A stretch of DNA of 64,000 nucleotides. Origin: Bermanella sp044597725. GTDB lineage: Bacteria; Pseudomonadota; Gammaproteobacteria; Pseudomonadales; Oceanobacteraceae. The notes under the pieces were generated by a model. It ran no database searches. It was given only the letters and a program-made list of their open reading frames with translations, and was not told the origin of the DNA. Position numbers and translations under genes: made by a program. Positions 35,949 through 43,666 of the stretch are shown one piece after another (position 1 is the first letter of the stretch; each line of letters opens with the position of its first letter). Where the stretch lies: contig NZ_CP139003.1 of assembly GCF_044597725.1 (NCBI RefSeq), positions 2,108,001-2,172,000 on the forward strand, read 5' to 3'.

Positions 35949-36758
35949 TTATGCTGGGCAGTCACCCATTAAGATGACGCCTTGATTCATTTCAGATTTC
36001 ACTTTCTCAAATGCATCGTTAGTTGCGTCTTCGATGATTGCGTGAGGGCGAACAATGTCATACCACATAATCAATTGGCCTTGAGTGATGCGGTAGCGGA
36101 AGCGCGCAGTCACGTTATAGGTCTCTGACCCTTGGAAGGGTTTAAGTGCTAATTTAATTTCAGTGGGAATGTTTAGTTGACCATTTGCACCGGCACTGCT
36201 TTCAATGTCTTCGCGGTAATCGAATTGTGTTTCGCCATTATCTAAGCGAGTCGCACTTTTGAAGCTGACATTGTTCTTAGCTTGAAGGCTTGTGGCAATT
36301 TCAAGCATCTCGGCACCCGCAGGTTCGATGATTTCTTTAATGTTGTCTTCAATGAAGAGTGCAAAATTAACTTGGTCCATTTTTTCGCCGTCGGAGTTTA
36401 GCCACTTACTCCATTCAACGGTTTTTGGGAATTGATATGCAACAGTGTGACGGTTCCAGCGAGGGCTGGCTGTGCTGAAGTGGTAATCGATCACCGCTTT
36501 AAATTTAGCGTTGTCGATATCAACAAAGATATGGCTACCTTCATCTGCAAAGTTATTGAAATATTCAATGAAGCTTTCCACGCTGTGTAGATTGACTTGT
36601 TCGCGCAGCGAGGTGGGCTGATTCAACAGTTCTTCATGCTTAGATACAGCTAGGTCGCGGTGGTGAACCAGGTGCGGGATGTTGTTGATCTCCACCGTTG
36701 TAGGTTTCATCATTAGCTTGCCAGCATCTAGTGCTGATTGAGTTTGGTTAGTATCCAT
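35949..36758 (-). CDS. DUF2303 (YfdQ) phage protein
   Basis: This is a 269-residue protein with the DUF2303 features: VESFIEYFNNFADEGSHIFV, SPRWNRHTVAYQFPKTVEW, and YNVTARFRYRITQGQLIMWY near the end. The family is common in early regions of temperate phages and cryptic prophages; its function is unknown. The neighbour at 36804 is a usual companion. Confidence 0.85.
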   Translation of the reverse strand: MDTNQTQSALDAGKLMMKPTTVEINNIPHLVHHRDLAVSKHEELLNQPTSLREQVNLHSVESFIEYFNNFADEGSHIFVDIDNAKFKAVIDYHFSTASPRWNRHTVAYQFPKTVEWSKWLNSDGEKMDQVNFALFIEDNIKEIIEPAGAEMLEIATSLQAKNNVSFKSATRLDNGETQFDYREDIESSAGANGQLNIPTEIKLALKPFQGSETYNVTARFRYRITQGQLIMWYDIVRPHAIIEDATNDAFEKVKSEMNQGVILMGDCPA

Positions 36759-36803
36759 GTTTCGTTTCCTTATGGGTTGGAGTTGAATACAGGTATTCCT
36801 GTA

Positions 36804-37190
36804 TTAGTTGACTTCTTTTAATTTCGACGGCGTTTCGTCTATGTCTTTTGCATTAGCGGCTCTTTCACTCGATACATCTTTTAGGTCAAGAGAGCGCTGT
36901 GCTGGATCGTCCCGTTGCAAATTGCCTTCAGGCGTCCCAAAGTAGATAGTTTGGCCACGTTCTGGCTTAGGAATTTTTGAGGTTACTTCGTCTTCTAAGA
37001 AGTATTGGCCGTTGCCCGATTTGTCTGGGCGAACTTTGATTTTTAAGGTGACCTCGCCAACCTTATTTGTATCGCGGCATGCGTTAACCAGTTCGTTGAG
37101 CTTTTCACTCATTTCATCTTGGGTGTGGCCATTGCGAAGGGTTTTTAGTGTGTTAAGTGCTAAATCAGCACGATACTCTGAGCTTCCCAT
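36804..37190 (-). CDS. Phage protein, companion of DUF2303 (YfdP-like?)
   Basis: The 128 residues start MGSSEYRADLALNTLKTLRN, with a beta-rich middle (VTLKIKVRPDKSGNGQYFLE) and an acidic tail. Position beside DUF2303 matches the yfdP-yfdQ pair of E. coli prophages, but I cannot confirm homology. It is preceded by AGGAACCACT, the shared ribosome-binding module. Confidence 0.5.
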   Translation of the reverse strand: MGSSEYRADLALNTLKTLRNGHTQDEMSEKLNELVNACRDTNKVGEVTLKIKVRPDKSGNGQYFLEDEVTSKIPKPERGQTIYFGTPEGNLQRDDPAQRSLDLKDVSSERAANAKDIDETPSKLKEVN

Positions 37191-37217
37191 AGTGGTTCCT
37201 CGTTGTTGTGTGTTGGT

Positions 37218-37574
37218 TTAATGGTTGATCTGTGCTTTTAATTGGCTCAATACCTGTTTGCCAATTTCATAATTTCTTTTGTTTGGCTTAACGCTTGGTT
37301 CTTTGCCAGCAATTAGGTCTTGAATAAAATCAACGCCTGATTCAGTAGCGAATGTTTGTTCGTGTATTTGCGGTTTTTTACCAATGCAAAACATTTTGAA
37401 GCGTGTGGTAAGTAAGCCGGCACGAATGTATTTGGGTTTAGGGATGTTGCGCAGCTGCTTTGATTCATACAGCAAACCTGCAAAGCGCAAACGCTTGAAA
37501 AGCTCGTTGCGTGGCATGCTGAGTGAATTAGCTACATCCGTCATGCTGTAGAGTTTTTCTTTGCTAATGATCAT
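37218..37574 (-). CDS. Phage KilA-C-type antirepressor-like protein
   Basis: This is a 118-residue protein. SMTDVANSLSMPRNELFKRL and RFAGLLYESKQ followed by KPKYIRAGLLTTRF match the C-terminal (ANT/KilA-C) DNA-binding domain of phage antirepressors, here without an N-terminal Bro or KilA-N part. It may antagonise repression. It lies in the operon under the CI-like operators and overlaps the upstream gene by 11 nt. Confidence 0.7.
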   Translation of the reverse strand: MIISKEKLYSMTDVANSLSMPRNELFKRLRFAGLLYESKQLRNIPKPKYIRAGLLTTRFKMFCIGKKPQIHEQTFATESGVDFIQDLIAGKEPSVKPNKRNYEIGKQVLSQLKAQINH

Positions 37575-37878
37575 TGGCCGCCACCGTTTGCTGAAATTCT
37601 TTGGTTAAGCCCAGCATTGCAGTTAAGTTATTGGTAACCAGTTGGCGGTCTAACAGGTGTTCGTTTGTCAGCTGTTGGACTGTGCTTTCAAGGCGGCGAA
37701 TGCGGGCTATTGTTGTCGATGACAGACCTTTAGGCATTTTGGTGGTTTTGAGTTTTGTTTTTAGGTTTTCGTTTTCTTCTTTTAAATCTTCAACTTCATC
37801 CTTTAGGCCACCACATACATCGAGCAGACCAGTGAAGTCGGTTTTTAGGCGTTCGAGTTCTTTGCGAATATCGCTCAT
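37564..37878 (-). CDS. Coiled-coil phage protein
   Basis: The 104 residues are mostly heptads (LKDEVEDLKEENENLKTKLK), followed by a basic helix and a Gln-rich end. No family is recognised. It overlaps its neighbours on both sides (4 nt with the gene at 37875, 11 nt with the KilA-C gene). Confidence 0.55.
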   Translation of the reverse strand: MSDIRKELERLKTDFTGLLDVCGGLKDEVEDLKEENENLKTKLKTTKMPKGLSSTTIARIRRLESTVQQLTNEHLLDRQLVTNNLTAMLGLTKEFQQTVAANDH

Positions 37879-38015
37879 GCGGCTGCTCCTTGCTTTTTAT
37901 TTGGAATGAGTTGGCATAGGTGACCATCTACCCAGATAGCACTGCACTGGGTAGCGTTTTGTAGTTCTTCTAATTTTTTGGGGCTGCAAGTCAGTGTTGG
38001 GTGTAGGTAGATCAT
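37875..38015 (-). CDS. First gene of the leftward early operon (46 aa)
   Basis: The 46 codons start MIYLHPTLTCSPKKLEELQN and end in an ATGA overlap with the next gene. It lies directly downstream of the strong leftward promoter and its two operators, so it is probably the first product of that operon. A small N-like antiterminator would sit here in lambda, but nothing in the sequence proves that. Confidence 0.55.
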   Translation of the reverse strand: MIYLHPTLTCSPKKLEELQNATQCSAIWVDGHLCQLIPNKKQGAAA

Positions 38016-38030
38016 TTGTGTATTACCTTT

Positions 38031-38050
38031 AGAATACGTTGGCGTATTCT
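38031..38050. promoter_or_regulatory. Left operator 1 (perfect palindrome)
   Basis: AGAATACG-TTGG-CGTATTCT is perfect over 8-bp arms. It lies just downstream of the -10 box of the leftward promoter and shares the AATACG-N4-CGTATT core with four other sites in the immunity region. Confidence 0.8.
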
Positions 38051-38054
38051 TTAG

Positions 38055-38082
38055 ATAATACCTATGAGTAATTTACTGTCAA
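38055..38082 (-). promoter_or_regulatory. Leftward early promoter
   Basis: On the minus strand a perfect TTGACA (38082-38077) and TATTAT (38060-38055) are 16 bp apart. The -35 box overlaps left operator 2, and the start point would fall at left operator 1. This is the arrangement expected of a lambda pL-like repressed promoter. Confidence 0.75.
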
Positions 38083-38096
38083 TACGTTAGCGTATT
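38081..38096. promoter_or_regulatory. Left operator 2
   Basis: AATACG-TTAG-CGTATT is a perfect 6-bp-arm palindrome that overlaps the -35 box of the leftward promoter. It is a second copy of the repressor operator, 48 bp from the first. Confidence 0.78.
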
Positions 38097-38257
38097 TATT
38101 TTTTAATACTTAGGGAGAGGGTGCTGATGAGTTCTAGTATTGTGTTGGAATCAAGCCAGCCTTTGGCGTTGATATAAACTTGCTTTCCGTCAGTCTCTAG
38201 ATAGATGGCGGTTTGTTTGTTTGAGCTTAATAATTCGATTTGCTTGAGTTTATCCAT
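38096..38257 (-). CDS. Small hypothetical phage protein (53 aa)
   Basis: From the ATG at 38257 (TGGAGAATCACC ribosome-binding site) the product starts MDKLKQIELLSSNKQTAIYL and looks like a small beta-rich fold. It is divergent from the XRE gene at 38417, across a region with a second palindrome type. No family is known to me. Confidence 0.5.
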   Translation of the reverse strand: MDKLKQIELLSSNKQTAIYLETDGKQVYINAKGWLDSNTILELISTLSLSIKK

Positions 38258-38324
38258 GGTGATTCTCCAGATTACCGTGACAATATAATGCGCATTCTGG
38301 CGATATTTCATTGAGAGCGATATA

Positions 38325-38375
38325 TACCAATGGTAGGGTAAGTCAAATTTTCCTTGTTTAATTCTACCAATAGTA
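38325..38375. promoter_or_regulatory. Pair of TACCAATRGTA operators
   Basis: TACCAATGGTA (38325-38335) and TACCAATAGTA (38365-38375) lie exactly 40 bp apart, about four helical turns, between divergent genes. They differ from the AATACG-N4-CGTATT set, so a second repressor, probably the XRE protein at 38417, is likely to use them. Confidence 0.6.
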
Positions 38376-38416
38376 GAAAATAGAAAGAAATTAAGCTAGT
38401 TAACGGTAGGTAATCG

Positions 38417-38722
38417 ATGGTAGATAAGGGTCGCGGCAAGCGAATCAAAGAGCAAATGGAGCGACTCAATATAATTTATGAGGAACTGGCAGAGCATTGC
38501 GGTGTTAGTGTAAAGGCGGTATATAAATGGACAGCGGGGCATAACCTGCCTGCGATTCGAGTTATACAGCTTTCAAAGGCCTTGCGTTGTACAACCGATT
38601 ACTTGCTGCTTGGAGTGGTCGGCCCAAAAGAGGATACCTTGTTAGCCTTGGTTGATGATTTACCGCAACAGGACAAAGTGGCTCTGTTTAATTACTTGGA
38701 TGCTATCTATAATAAAAAGTAA
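38417..38722 (+). CDS. XRE-family regulator (second repressor)
   Basis: This is a 101-residue protein with an N-terminal helix-turn-helix (IIYEELAEHCGVSVKAVYKW) and a short C-terminal helical region. Two near-identical palindromes lie before it, with the nearer one 42 bp from the ATG, consistent with autoregulation. It is transcribed rightwards and converges on the main repressor at 38793. Confidence 0.85.
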   Translation: MVDKGRGKRIKEQMERLNIIYEELAEHCGVSVKAVYKWTAGHNLPAIRVIQLSKALRCTTDYLLLGVVGPKEDTLLALVDDLPQQDKVALFNYLDAIYNKK

Positions 38723-38792
38723 CACAACCGTGACGCCACTAGAAACAACTGGTTTTTGTGGTTGTGCTTTTCGTGGCTTAATAGAGCGCTTT

Positions 38793-39257
38793 CTATTTAT
38801 CTTCTAGCATTCTATCAAAAATTTTCAACATTAGAGTAAAATCACTATCGCTCATACCTTCTTCAGCTGCTTGTTCGATACGGTGTATCAATACAGCTGC
38901 TTTCTTGGGTAGATTTCCATTTCGCACGTTTTTTCTTGGTGATTGTTTTGCAGGAGAGCTAGCGCTGTATTGGTGTCCGGTTTCTCTTACATTGTCAATA
39001 TCTGATAAGAGTTCCTGATTCTTTGTAGGCAAAACAACCACATCTTCTAGAAAGTCATCTTCATTTGTAAGGTAACCCACGCTGACATTTAGAGCTTTGG
39101 CTATTGCTATGAGTGAGGATGTCTTAGGGTTCTTGCTTTCCCCGCTAAGAATTCGATGTACCGTGGGCTGATGAAGCCCGCTTACTCTTGCTAGGGTTAC
39201 CTCATCCCAATCTTTCTCGTTCAATATTCTTTTTATCGTTTTTGCGATAGCTGTCAT
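38793..39257 (-). CDS. CI-like XRE repressor without LexA-type peptidase
   Basis: This is a 154-residue protein from MTAIAKTIKRILNEKDWDEV with a helix-turn-helix (VTLARVSGLHQPTVHRILSG). Its linker and C-terminal helix show no Ser-Lys peptidase motif, so RecA-stimulated self-cleavage is not predicted. It faces the rightward Cro-like gene across three operators, the classical CI-Cro layout, and is the likely owner of the AATACG-N4-CGTATT sites. Confidence 0.85.
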   Translation of the reverse strand: MTAIAKTIKRILNEKDWDEVTLARVSGLHQPTVHRILSGESKNPKTSSLIAIAKALNVSVGYLTNEDDFLEDVVVLPTKNQELLSDIDNVRETGHQYSASSPAKQSPRKNVRNGNLPKKAAVLIHRIEQAAEEGMSDSDFTLMLKIFDRMLEDK

Positions 39258-39271
39258 TTTTGCCACCAATT

Positions 39272-39359
39272 AATACTTAAACGTATTAGATCAGGTGTGC
39301 AGTAAGTGTTGCAATCGAATATACGTTGACGTATTCTTAATTTAATACGTAAAGGGATT
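39272..39359. promoter_or_regulatory. Right operator region, three sites
   Basis: AATACT-TAAA-CGTATT (39272-39287), TATACG-TTGA-CGTATT (39320-39335) and AATACG-TAAA-GGGATT (39344-39359) repeat the left operator core with one, one and two mismatches. They lie between the divergent repressor and Cro-like genes. Three sites on the right and two on the left resemble lambda. Confidence 0.75.
39309..39337 (+). promoter_or_regulatory. Rightward early promoter
   Basis: TTGCAA (39309-39314) and TATTCT (39332-39337) are 17 bp apart and lie before the Cro-like start at 39365. The middle operator covers the spacer and -10, so repressor binding would block it. Confidence 0.5.
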
Positions 39360-39364
39360 GGCAA

Positions 39365-39562
39365 ATGAGTCATAGTCTTAGCCGCATCATAGAAAGCCTT
39401 ATTAGCTCTGGTTTGACTGAGCATGAGATCGCGAAAAACGTTAAATCCAGTCAGCCAAATATCCATCGAATTAAGAATGGGTCTGAGCCCAAATATAGTT
39501 TGGGTTGTCGGATTGTTGATTTCTATGAGTCTCACACTCGTTCTTCCCTGAGTAACCAATAA
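39365..39562 (+). CDS. Cro-like helix-turn-helix protein
   Basis: This is a 65-residue protein consisting essentially of a helix-turn-helix (GLTEHEIAKNVKSSQPNIHR). Size, position and divergence from the repressor fit a Cro role: turning off early transcription in the lytic cycle. An AAGGGA sequence lies upstream of the ATG, within the third right operator. Confidence 0.75.
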   Translation: MSHSLSRIIESLISSGLTEHEIAKNVKSSQPNIHRIKNGSEPKYSLGCRIVDFYESHTRSSLSNQ

Positions 39563-39621
39563 AGGCATTTTGTCAGTTTGGATAGATAAAAAAACAGTGA
39601 TAAACCAAAGGAACCACTACC

Positions 39622-40077
39622 ATGGAAAATCTAGTAACTGCTTGTCGAGACGTTGTTAAGTCTTTTCCCGGTGGCATTGAAGCTGTAGCCGCTAAAACGG
39701 GTATTCGGTCACTTCAACAAAAGCTCAACCCTGCTTGTGAGCGCAATAAGCTCAGTGCTGAAGATGTTGATACGATTCTTCAGTTAACTCGCGGCTATGA
39801 AATTCTAGATGTTATCTGCAAACGCTTAGATGCTGCGTGGATCGATCTTTCTGACCTTAAGCGCCTTCCGTGTGATGCTTCGATGCTCGATAACATTACC
39901 GATCTGGTTACTAAGCTGGGTGTGCTTACGAGTAATGTTCAAATTAGTTTGGCCGATGGTGTCGTCGATGTTGAAGAAATGCATCAGTTAGAAACCGCTA
40001 GCCTGCGTTTGATCTCTGCAAGTATGACGGTGGTTCGCAGGGCTGAGCAATTTATGCCGGAGGTTAAAAGCGCATGA
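39622..40077 (+). CDS. Phage regulatory CII-family protein (CP76-like)
   Basis: This is a 151-residue protein with a YdaT/CP76-type helix-turn-helix (GIEAVAAKTGIRSLQQKLNP, KLSAEDVDTILQLTR). Such proteins act in the lysis-lysogeny decision. The ATG is preceded by AAAGGAACCACTACC, the module also used in the left operon. It overlaps the next gene by 4 nt. Confidence 0.8.
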   Translation: MENLVTACRDVVKSFPGGIEAVAAKTGIRSLQQKLNPACERNKLSAEDVDTILQLTRGYEILDVICKRLDAAWIDLSDLKRLPCDASMLDNITDLVTKLGVLTSNVQISLADGVVDVEEMHQLETASLRLISASMTVVRRAEQFMPEVKSA

Positions 40078-40334
40078 TTTCGCAAGAAGGTGTTCAAAAG
40101 GAAACCAAGCGCAGTATTTCCCTTTTCATTAAAGATGTTGATTGTCAGGACAATGCCGAATTAGCAGCTGCATTGACGGCTTTAATCAATCGAGCGGTTT
40201 TAATGTTAGAGCATAGGGCAGGGGGAGCTTTGGCCAGTCAGGCGCTCTATGAACCGTTTTCTCTTTTGAGTAAGCAGTACAACGAAAAGGCTGTTGATGA
40301 CATTAAACGTCAGCTGCCTAAGGATAACAAATGA
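40074..40334 (+). CDS. Hypothetical phage early protein
   Basis: The 86 residues are helical (DNAELAAALTALINRAVLML) with no recognised motif. ATGA overlaps at both ends link it tightly between the CII-like gene and the primase. Confidence 0.5.
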   Translation: MISQEGVQKETKRSISLFIKDVDCQDNAELAAALTALINRAVLMLEHRAGGALASQALYEPFSLLSKQYNEKAVDDIKRQLPKDNK

Positions 40335-41410
40335 TTCAATACAATCAATGCACTCTCTATGATGTCGAAGAGGCCCTGAGTTTTTTAGATCCTTCTTGTG
40401 ATCGTGATACATGGGTTGTTATTGGCATGGCCATAAAGTCTGAATTTGGCGACATGGGGAAAACTGAATTTGAAAGCTGGTCAATGGGCAGTGATAAGTT
40501 CAGTAAAGGTAATTTTAATTCTACGTGGCGCTCGTTAAAGCAGGGCGGCGGTACAACAATTAAAACGCTATTTAAGATGGCAATGGATGCTGGGTATAAG
40601 TCTGAACAACCAGAACTTAGTGAAGCGGAAAAACAAAAGCGAATTTATGAAGCGCAAGTGCGTCGAGAGGAGCGTGAAAAAGAAGCGCTTGCTGAACAGG
40701 CAGCATTAGATTCGCTACAGGAATGTATTTCTGGTGTGTGCCAATCGGTTTGGGCGTCCGATTATTTATCTTATGAGGGTGAATCTGAGTACTTAGAGCG
40801 CAAACAGGTGAGTTCGTTTGGGGCTAAATTCGTATGCCGCTCATTTATGATTGTTGTCGATCTTGACCGGAATACAGCATTTACTAAATTCGACCATAAA
40901 GAAATGATGGCGATTACTGAGGCAAAAAAAGCCAATCCCGATTCTATCTCATTCCTTTGGCTGAAAAAGAATACGCTAGTCTTGCCTATGTTTGATATGG
41001 CTGGCAAGCTTTGGTCATTGCAGTTTGTTTTACCCAACGGCACCAAGTTGTTTATTAAGTGCAGTAAAAAGCGCGGGACGTGTTTTTTATTGGGTGAGAT
41101 TCAACCTAACTCAGCACCTAGCCCCATATGTACAGCAGAGGGATTTGCGACTGGGGCATCCATCGTCATGGCCACGGGTTATCCTGTTTTCGTTTGTTGG
41201 GATTCAGGAAACCTGTTGGCCATGACACCCCAAATCGCGAAAGCATTCCCTGATCATCCGTTATTGGTTTGCGGTGATAACGATCAATCTACCGAAGGTA
41301 ATCCTGGATTAACGAAAGCAAAAGAAGCGGCCAGTGCTTCTTCTTGTGGTTTTGTTGTGCCTTCGTTCGAGAGTCTTCTTATGGATATAAAGGAGGCGGC
41401 TAATGGATAA
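40331..41410 (+). CDS. Phage primase-like protein (PriCT-2 plus Toprim)
   Basis: This is a 359-residue protein. PriCT-2 lies at about residues 10-75 (EALSFLDPSCDRDTWVVIGM, FNSTWRSLKQGGGTTIKTLF), then a charged helix. The Toprim-type nucleotidyltransferase region lies at about 255-335 (CTAEGFATGASIVMATGYP, LLVCGDNDQSTEGNPG). It probably primes phage DNA synthesis with the VirE-type helicase that follows in an 8-nt overlap. Confidence 0.82.
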   Translation: MIQYNQCTLYDVEEALSFLDPSCDRDTWVVIGMAIKSEFGDMGKTEFESWSMGSDKFSKGNFNSTWRSLKQGGGTTIKTLFKMAMDAGYKSEQPELSEAEKQKRIYEAQVRREEREKEALAEQAALDSLQECISGVCQSVWASDYLSYEGESEYLERKQVSSFGAKFVCRSFMIVVDLDRNTAFTKFDHKEMMAITEAKKANPDSISFLWLKKNTLVLPMFDMAGKLWSLQFVLPNGTKLFIKCSKKRGTCFLLGEIQPNSAPSPICTAEGFATGASIVMATGYPVFVCWDSGNLLAMTPQIAKAFPDHPLLVCGDNDQSTEGNPGLTKAKEAASASSCGFVVPSFESLLMDIKEAANG

Positions 41411-43064
41411 TATTAAAGCGCTCTCTGATTTTAATGATTTGCATGTTCACGCGGGATTGGATGCTGTGAAGGAGCAGATTGAATCGGCATTGAGTGGAAA
41501 AGTTATTAACCCTGAAATAGATGCTGCGAATGAGCGTAAGCATTCGTTGGGGGGTAATGGTGAAATTCCCGAAGATGCCAAAGTAGGGCGGTTGGATTTA
41601 CAGGAGTGCTTAAAGCGATTTTTGTTTCTCAGTCCATCTGGCCAGATATGGGATGACCTTGATCGTTTGAAGATGAAAAAGACGGTCTTTAAGGACATGG
41701 TCGGCGCTGCTACTTATAAAGCTTGGAATGATCACGAAGATCGTAAAGTTATTCAGGATGAAATGGCCAATACCATTCTGCGTAAAATTGCCAAAGAAAA
41801 GGCAAAGGCTATGCGTGAGCAGTCCGATCAGCCAGCATGGCAGGAGCGTTTTCAGTTTAACGACAATGGCTCAATAAAAGCGGATATCGCAAATGCCATG
41901 CTTGTTCTTGAGAATGATGCTAGGTGGCAAGGTGTGTTGGGATACTGCGATTTCAGTTATCGAATTATTAAGCGTAAGATACCGCCGTTTGCTGACAGTG
42001 AACCAGGTGAATGGACGGATACAGATACAGACCGTCTTCGCATATGGTTTTCAGATAATTATGCTTTCACCCCGAAAAACGCTGACGCGCACGGTGCAGT
42101 CGTTGTGGCAGCTGAACGTAATCGATTCCATCCTGTTCGAGAATACTTAACGAGTTTACAGTGGGATGGAATAACACGGGTAGAGAATTGGCTGTCTGTA
42201 TACTTAGGTGCGGAATCAACTCGTTATCATCGCCTTGTTGCTCGCATGTTTTTGGTTAGTGCGATAGCGCGCGTTATGCAACCACCAGTTAAGGTTGATT
42301 CTGTTTTGATTCTGGAAGGTTTACAGGGGCTTGGTAAAAGTACTTGTATTTCTATTTTAGCGGGTGCTTGGTTTACTGATACGCCAATTGTTTTAGGTGA
42401 TAAAGATGGTTTTCAGCAGATGCAAGGCAGTTGGATGATTGAACTGGCTGAGCTTGATTCGCTCAATAAAGCAGAGTCTACCCGTGCGAAGCAGTTCTTT
42501 GGCAGTAAAGAAGATCGTTTCCGTCCAAGTTATGGTCGAATGGTTCAATGCTTTCCTCGTCAATGTGTCTTTGTTGGTTCAACAAATCAGGATAGCTATT
42601 TAAGGGATGCAACTGGTAACCGGCGATACTGGCCTGTTATGTGTACGCGGGTTGAAAAGGATTTGCTGGCTCAAGACAGAGATCAGTTGTGGGCAGAAGC
42701 ATTCCATATGTATATGAGTGGCATTCCTTGGTGGCCACAAGATGGTGATAAAAATTTGTTTGAAGATTCACAAGAGCAGCGCTTTGAAAGTGATGTGTGG
42801 GAAGATTTAATTTATGAATGGTTGCGCACCAGTACGACTGCTGACACAGTTACAGCGGCTGAGATTATGTCGGGCGCATTGAATATGGACCCCGCTCACA
42901 TGAAACCACCTGAGCAAAAGCGTGTGGGGCAGATAATGGCTCATTTAGGTTGGCGTAAAACACGACCTCGTGATCGAGATGGCAAGCGTGTGACTGGTTA
43001 TGAACGGCCATTGTCTTGGAAAACAGATAAGAATGGTCATAGTGGTCACACTAAAGGCGCATAG
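41403..43064 (+). CDS. VirE-family phage replicative ATPase/helicase
   Basis: This is a 553-residue protein with the VirE (PF05272-type) core: Walker A GLQGLGKST (residues 306-314), WMIELAELDSLNKAE, and VGSTNQDSYLRDATGNRRYW. It is the SF3-like helicase partner of phage primases. Its last codons encode GHSGHTKGA and carry two iteron-type GGTCA elements, so the origin repeats begin inside the gene. Confidence 0.88.
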   Translation: MDNIKALSDFNDLHVHAGLDAVKEQIESALSGKVINPEIDAANERKHSLGGNGEIPEDAKVGRLDLQECLKRFLFLSPSGQIWDDLDRLKMKKTVFKDMVGAATYKAWNDHEDRKVIQDEMANTILRKIAKEKAKAMREQSDQPAWQERFQFNDNGSIKADIANAMLVLENDARWQGVLGYCDFSYRIIKRKIPPFADSEPGEWTDTDTDRLRIWFSDNYAFTPKNADAHGAVVVAAERNRFHPVREYLTSLQWDGITRVENWLSVYLGAESTRYHRLVARMFLVSAIARVMQPPVKVDSVLILEGLQGLGKSTCISILAGAWFTDTPIVLGDKDGFQQMQGSWMIELAELDSLNKAESTRAKQFFGSKEDRFRPSYGRMVQCFPRQCVFVGSTNQDSYLRDATGNRRYWPVMCTRVEKDLLAQDRDQLWAEAFHMYMSGIPWWPQDGDKNLFEDSQEQRFESDVWEDLIYEWLRTSTTADTVTAAEIMSGALNMDPAHMKPPEQKRVGQIMAHLGWRKTRPRDRDGKRVTGYERPLSWKTDKNGHSGHTKGA

Positions 43065-43298
43065 CAGTGACCAGCTACAGCCCGCATGAATACTGAGCGG
43101 GTAAGGGTGGTCATGGTGGTCACCCTCTTTTCGCGCATACACGCGCGTAATATTTTTATTTTTTACTTTTATCTTTTTTTATTTTCCCTATTAGGGTTTA
43201 TAAAAACACCATGACCAGTATGACCAGTATGACCAAGCCAGTAAGCATAAGGGTTTGAAGCGGTCAGGGTAGTTTTGATAAGGGTGACCAGTGTGACC
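43035..43298. other. Putative phage replication origin: TGACC iterons around an AT-rich segment
   Basis: GGTCA occurs at 43035, 43044, 43109 and 43118, and inverted TGACC at 43068, 43212, 43221, 43230, 43285 and 43294, with a further GGTCA at 43262. Within clusters the period is exactly 9 bp (unit TGACCAGTA). An AT-rich stretch at about 43146-43211 lies between the oppositely oriented clusters. Position just after the replication genes supports an origin; function is inferred. Confidence 0.6.
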
Positions 43299-43333
43299 GT
43301 AAGGCAGAGCGATAATAAAGGGAGCCATTTAAA

Positions 43334-43666
43334 ATGATAAACGCAATTCACGAACGCCTATTAGATTGGTCTGACGCCATTAAAGGTGGCATAGGTGCGC
43401 AAGGTTATGGATCGGTACTAGGAAAGCTTGTTGCTGGCGATGAGAGCGCGTCTAGCTTTGAGTGTCGCATCCCCTTTAGCGTGAACATTGAAGACACTGA
43501 GCGCGCTGTGCAATCGCTTCCTGATGCTTTGAAGCGCATTGTTGTTGAGTATTACGTTAATGATTCATCGACGCTGGATCAGAAGCTTAGAGTGTTGGCC
43601 ATATCCAAGCGCACTTTGTATCGTCGCTTGGGCATGGCGCATGAGTTGATTGAGGTGCGCTTATGA
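43334..43666 (+). CDS. Q-like late-gene regulator (antiterminator candidate)
   Basis: This is a 110-residue protein with a helix-turn-helix-like C-terminal part (LPDALKRIVVEYYV, VLAISKRTLYRRLGMAHELI) similar to region 4 of sigma factors and phage Q proteins. It sits between replication and lysis, as Q does in lambda, and a strong terminator lies downstream before the lysis genes. Antitermination is inferred from position. Confidence 0.6.
   Translation: MINAIHERLLDWSDAIKGGIGAQGYGSVLGKLVAGDESASSFECRIPFSVNIEDTERAVQSLPDALKRIVVEYYVNDSSTLDQKLRVLAISKRTLYRRLGMAHELIEVRL

Noticed and set aside
43035..43298. Short repeats considered as a CRISPR array
   Set aside because: The units are 5-9 bp with no unique spacers of normal length; an iteron set fits better.
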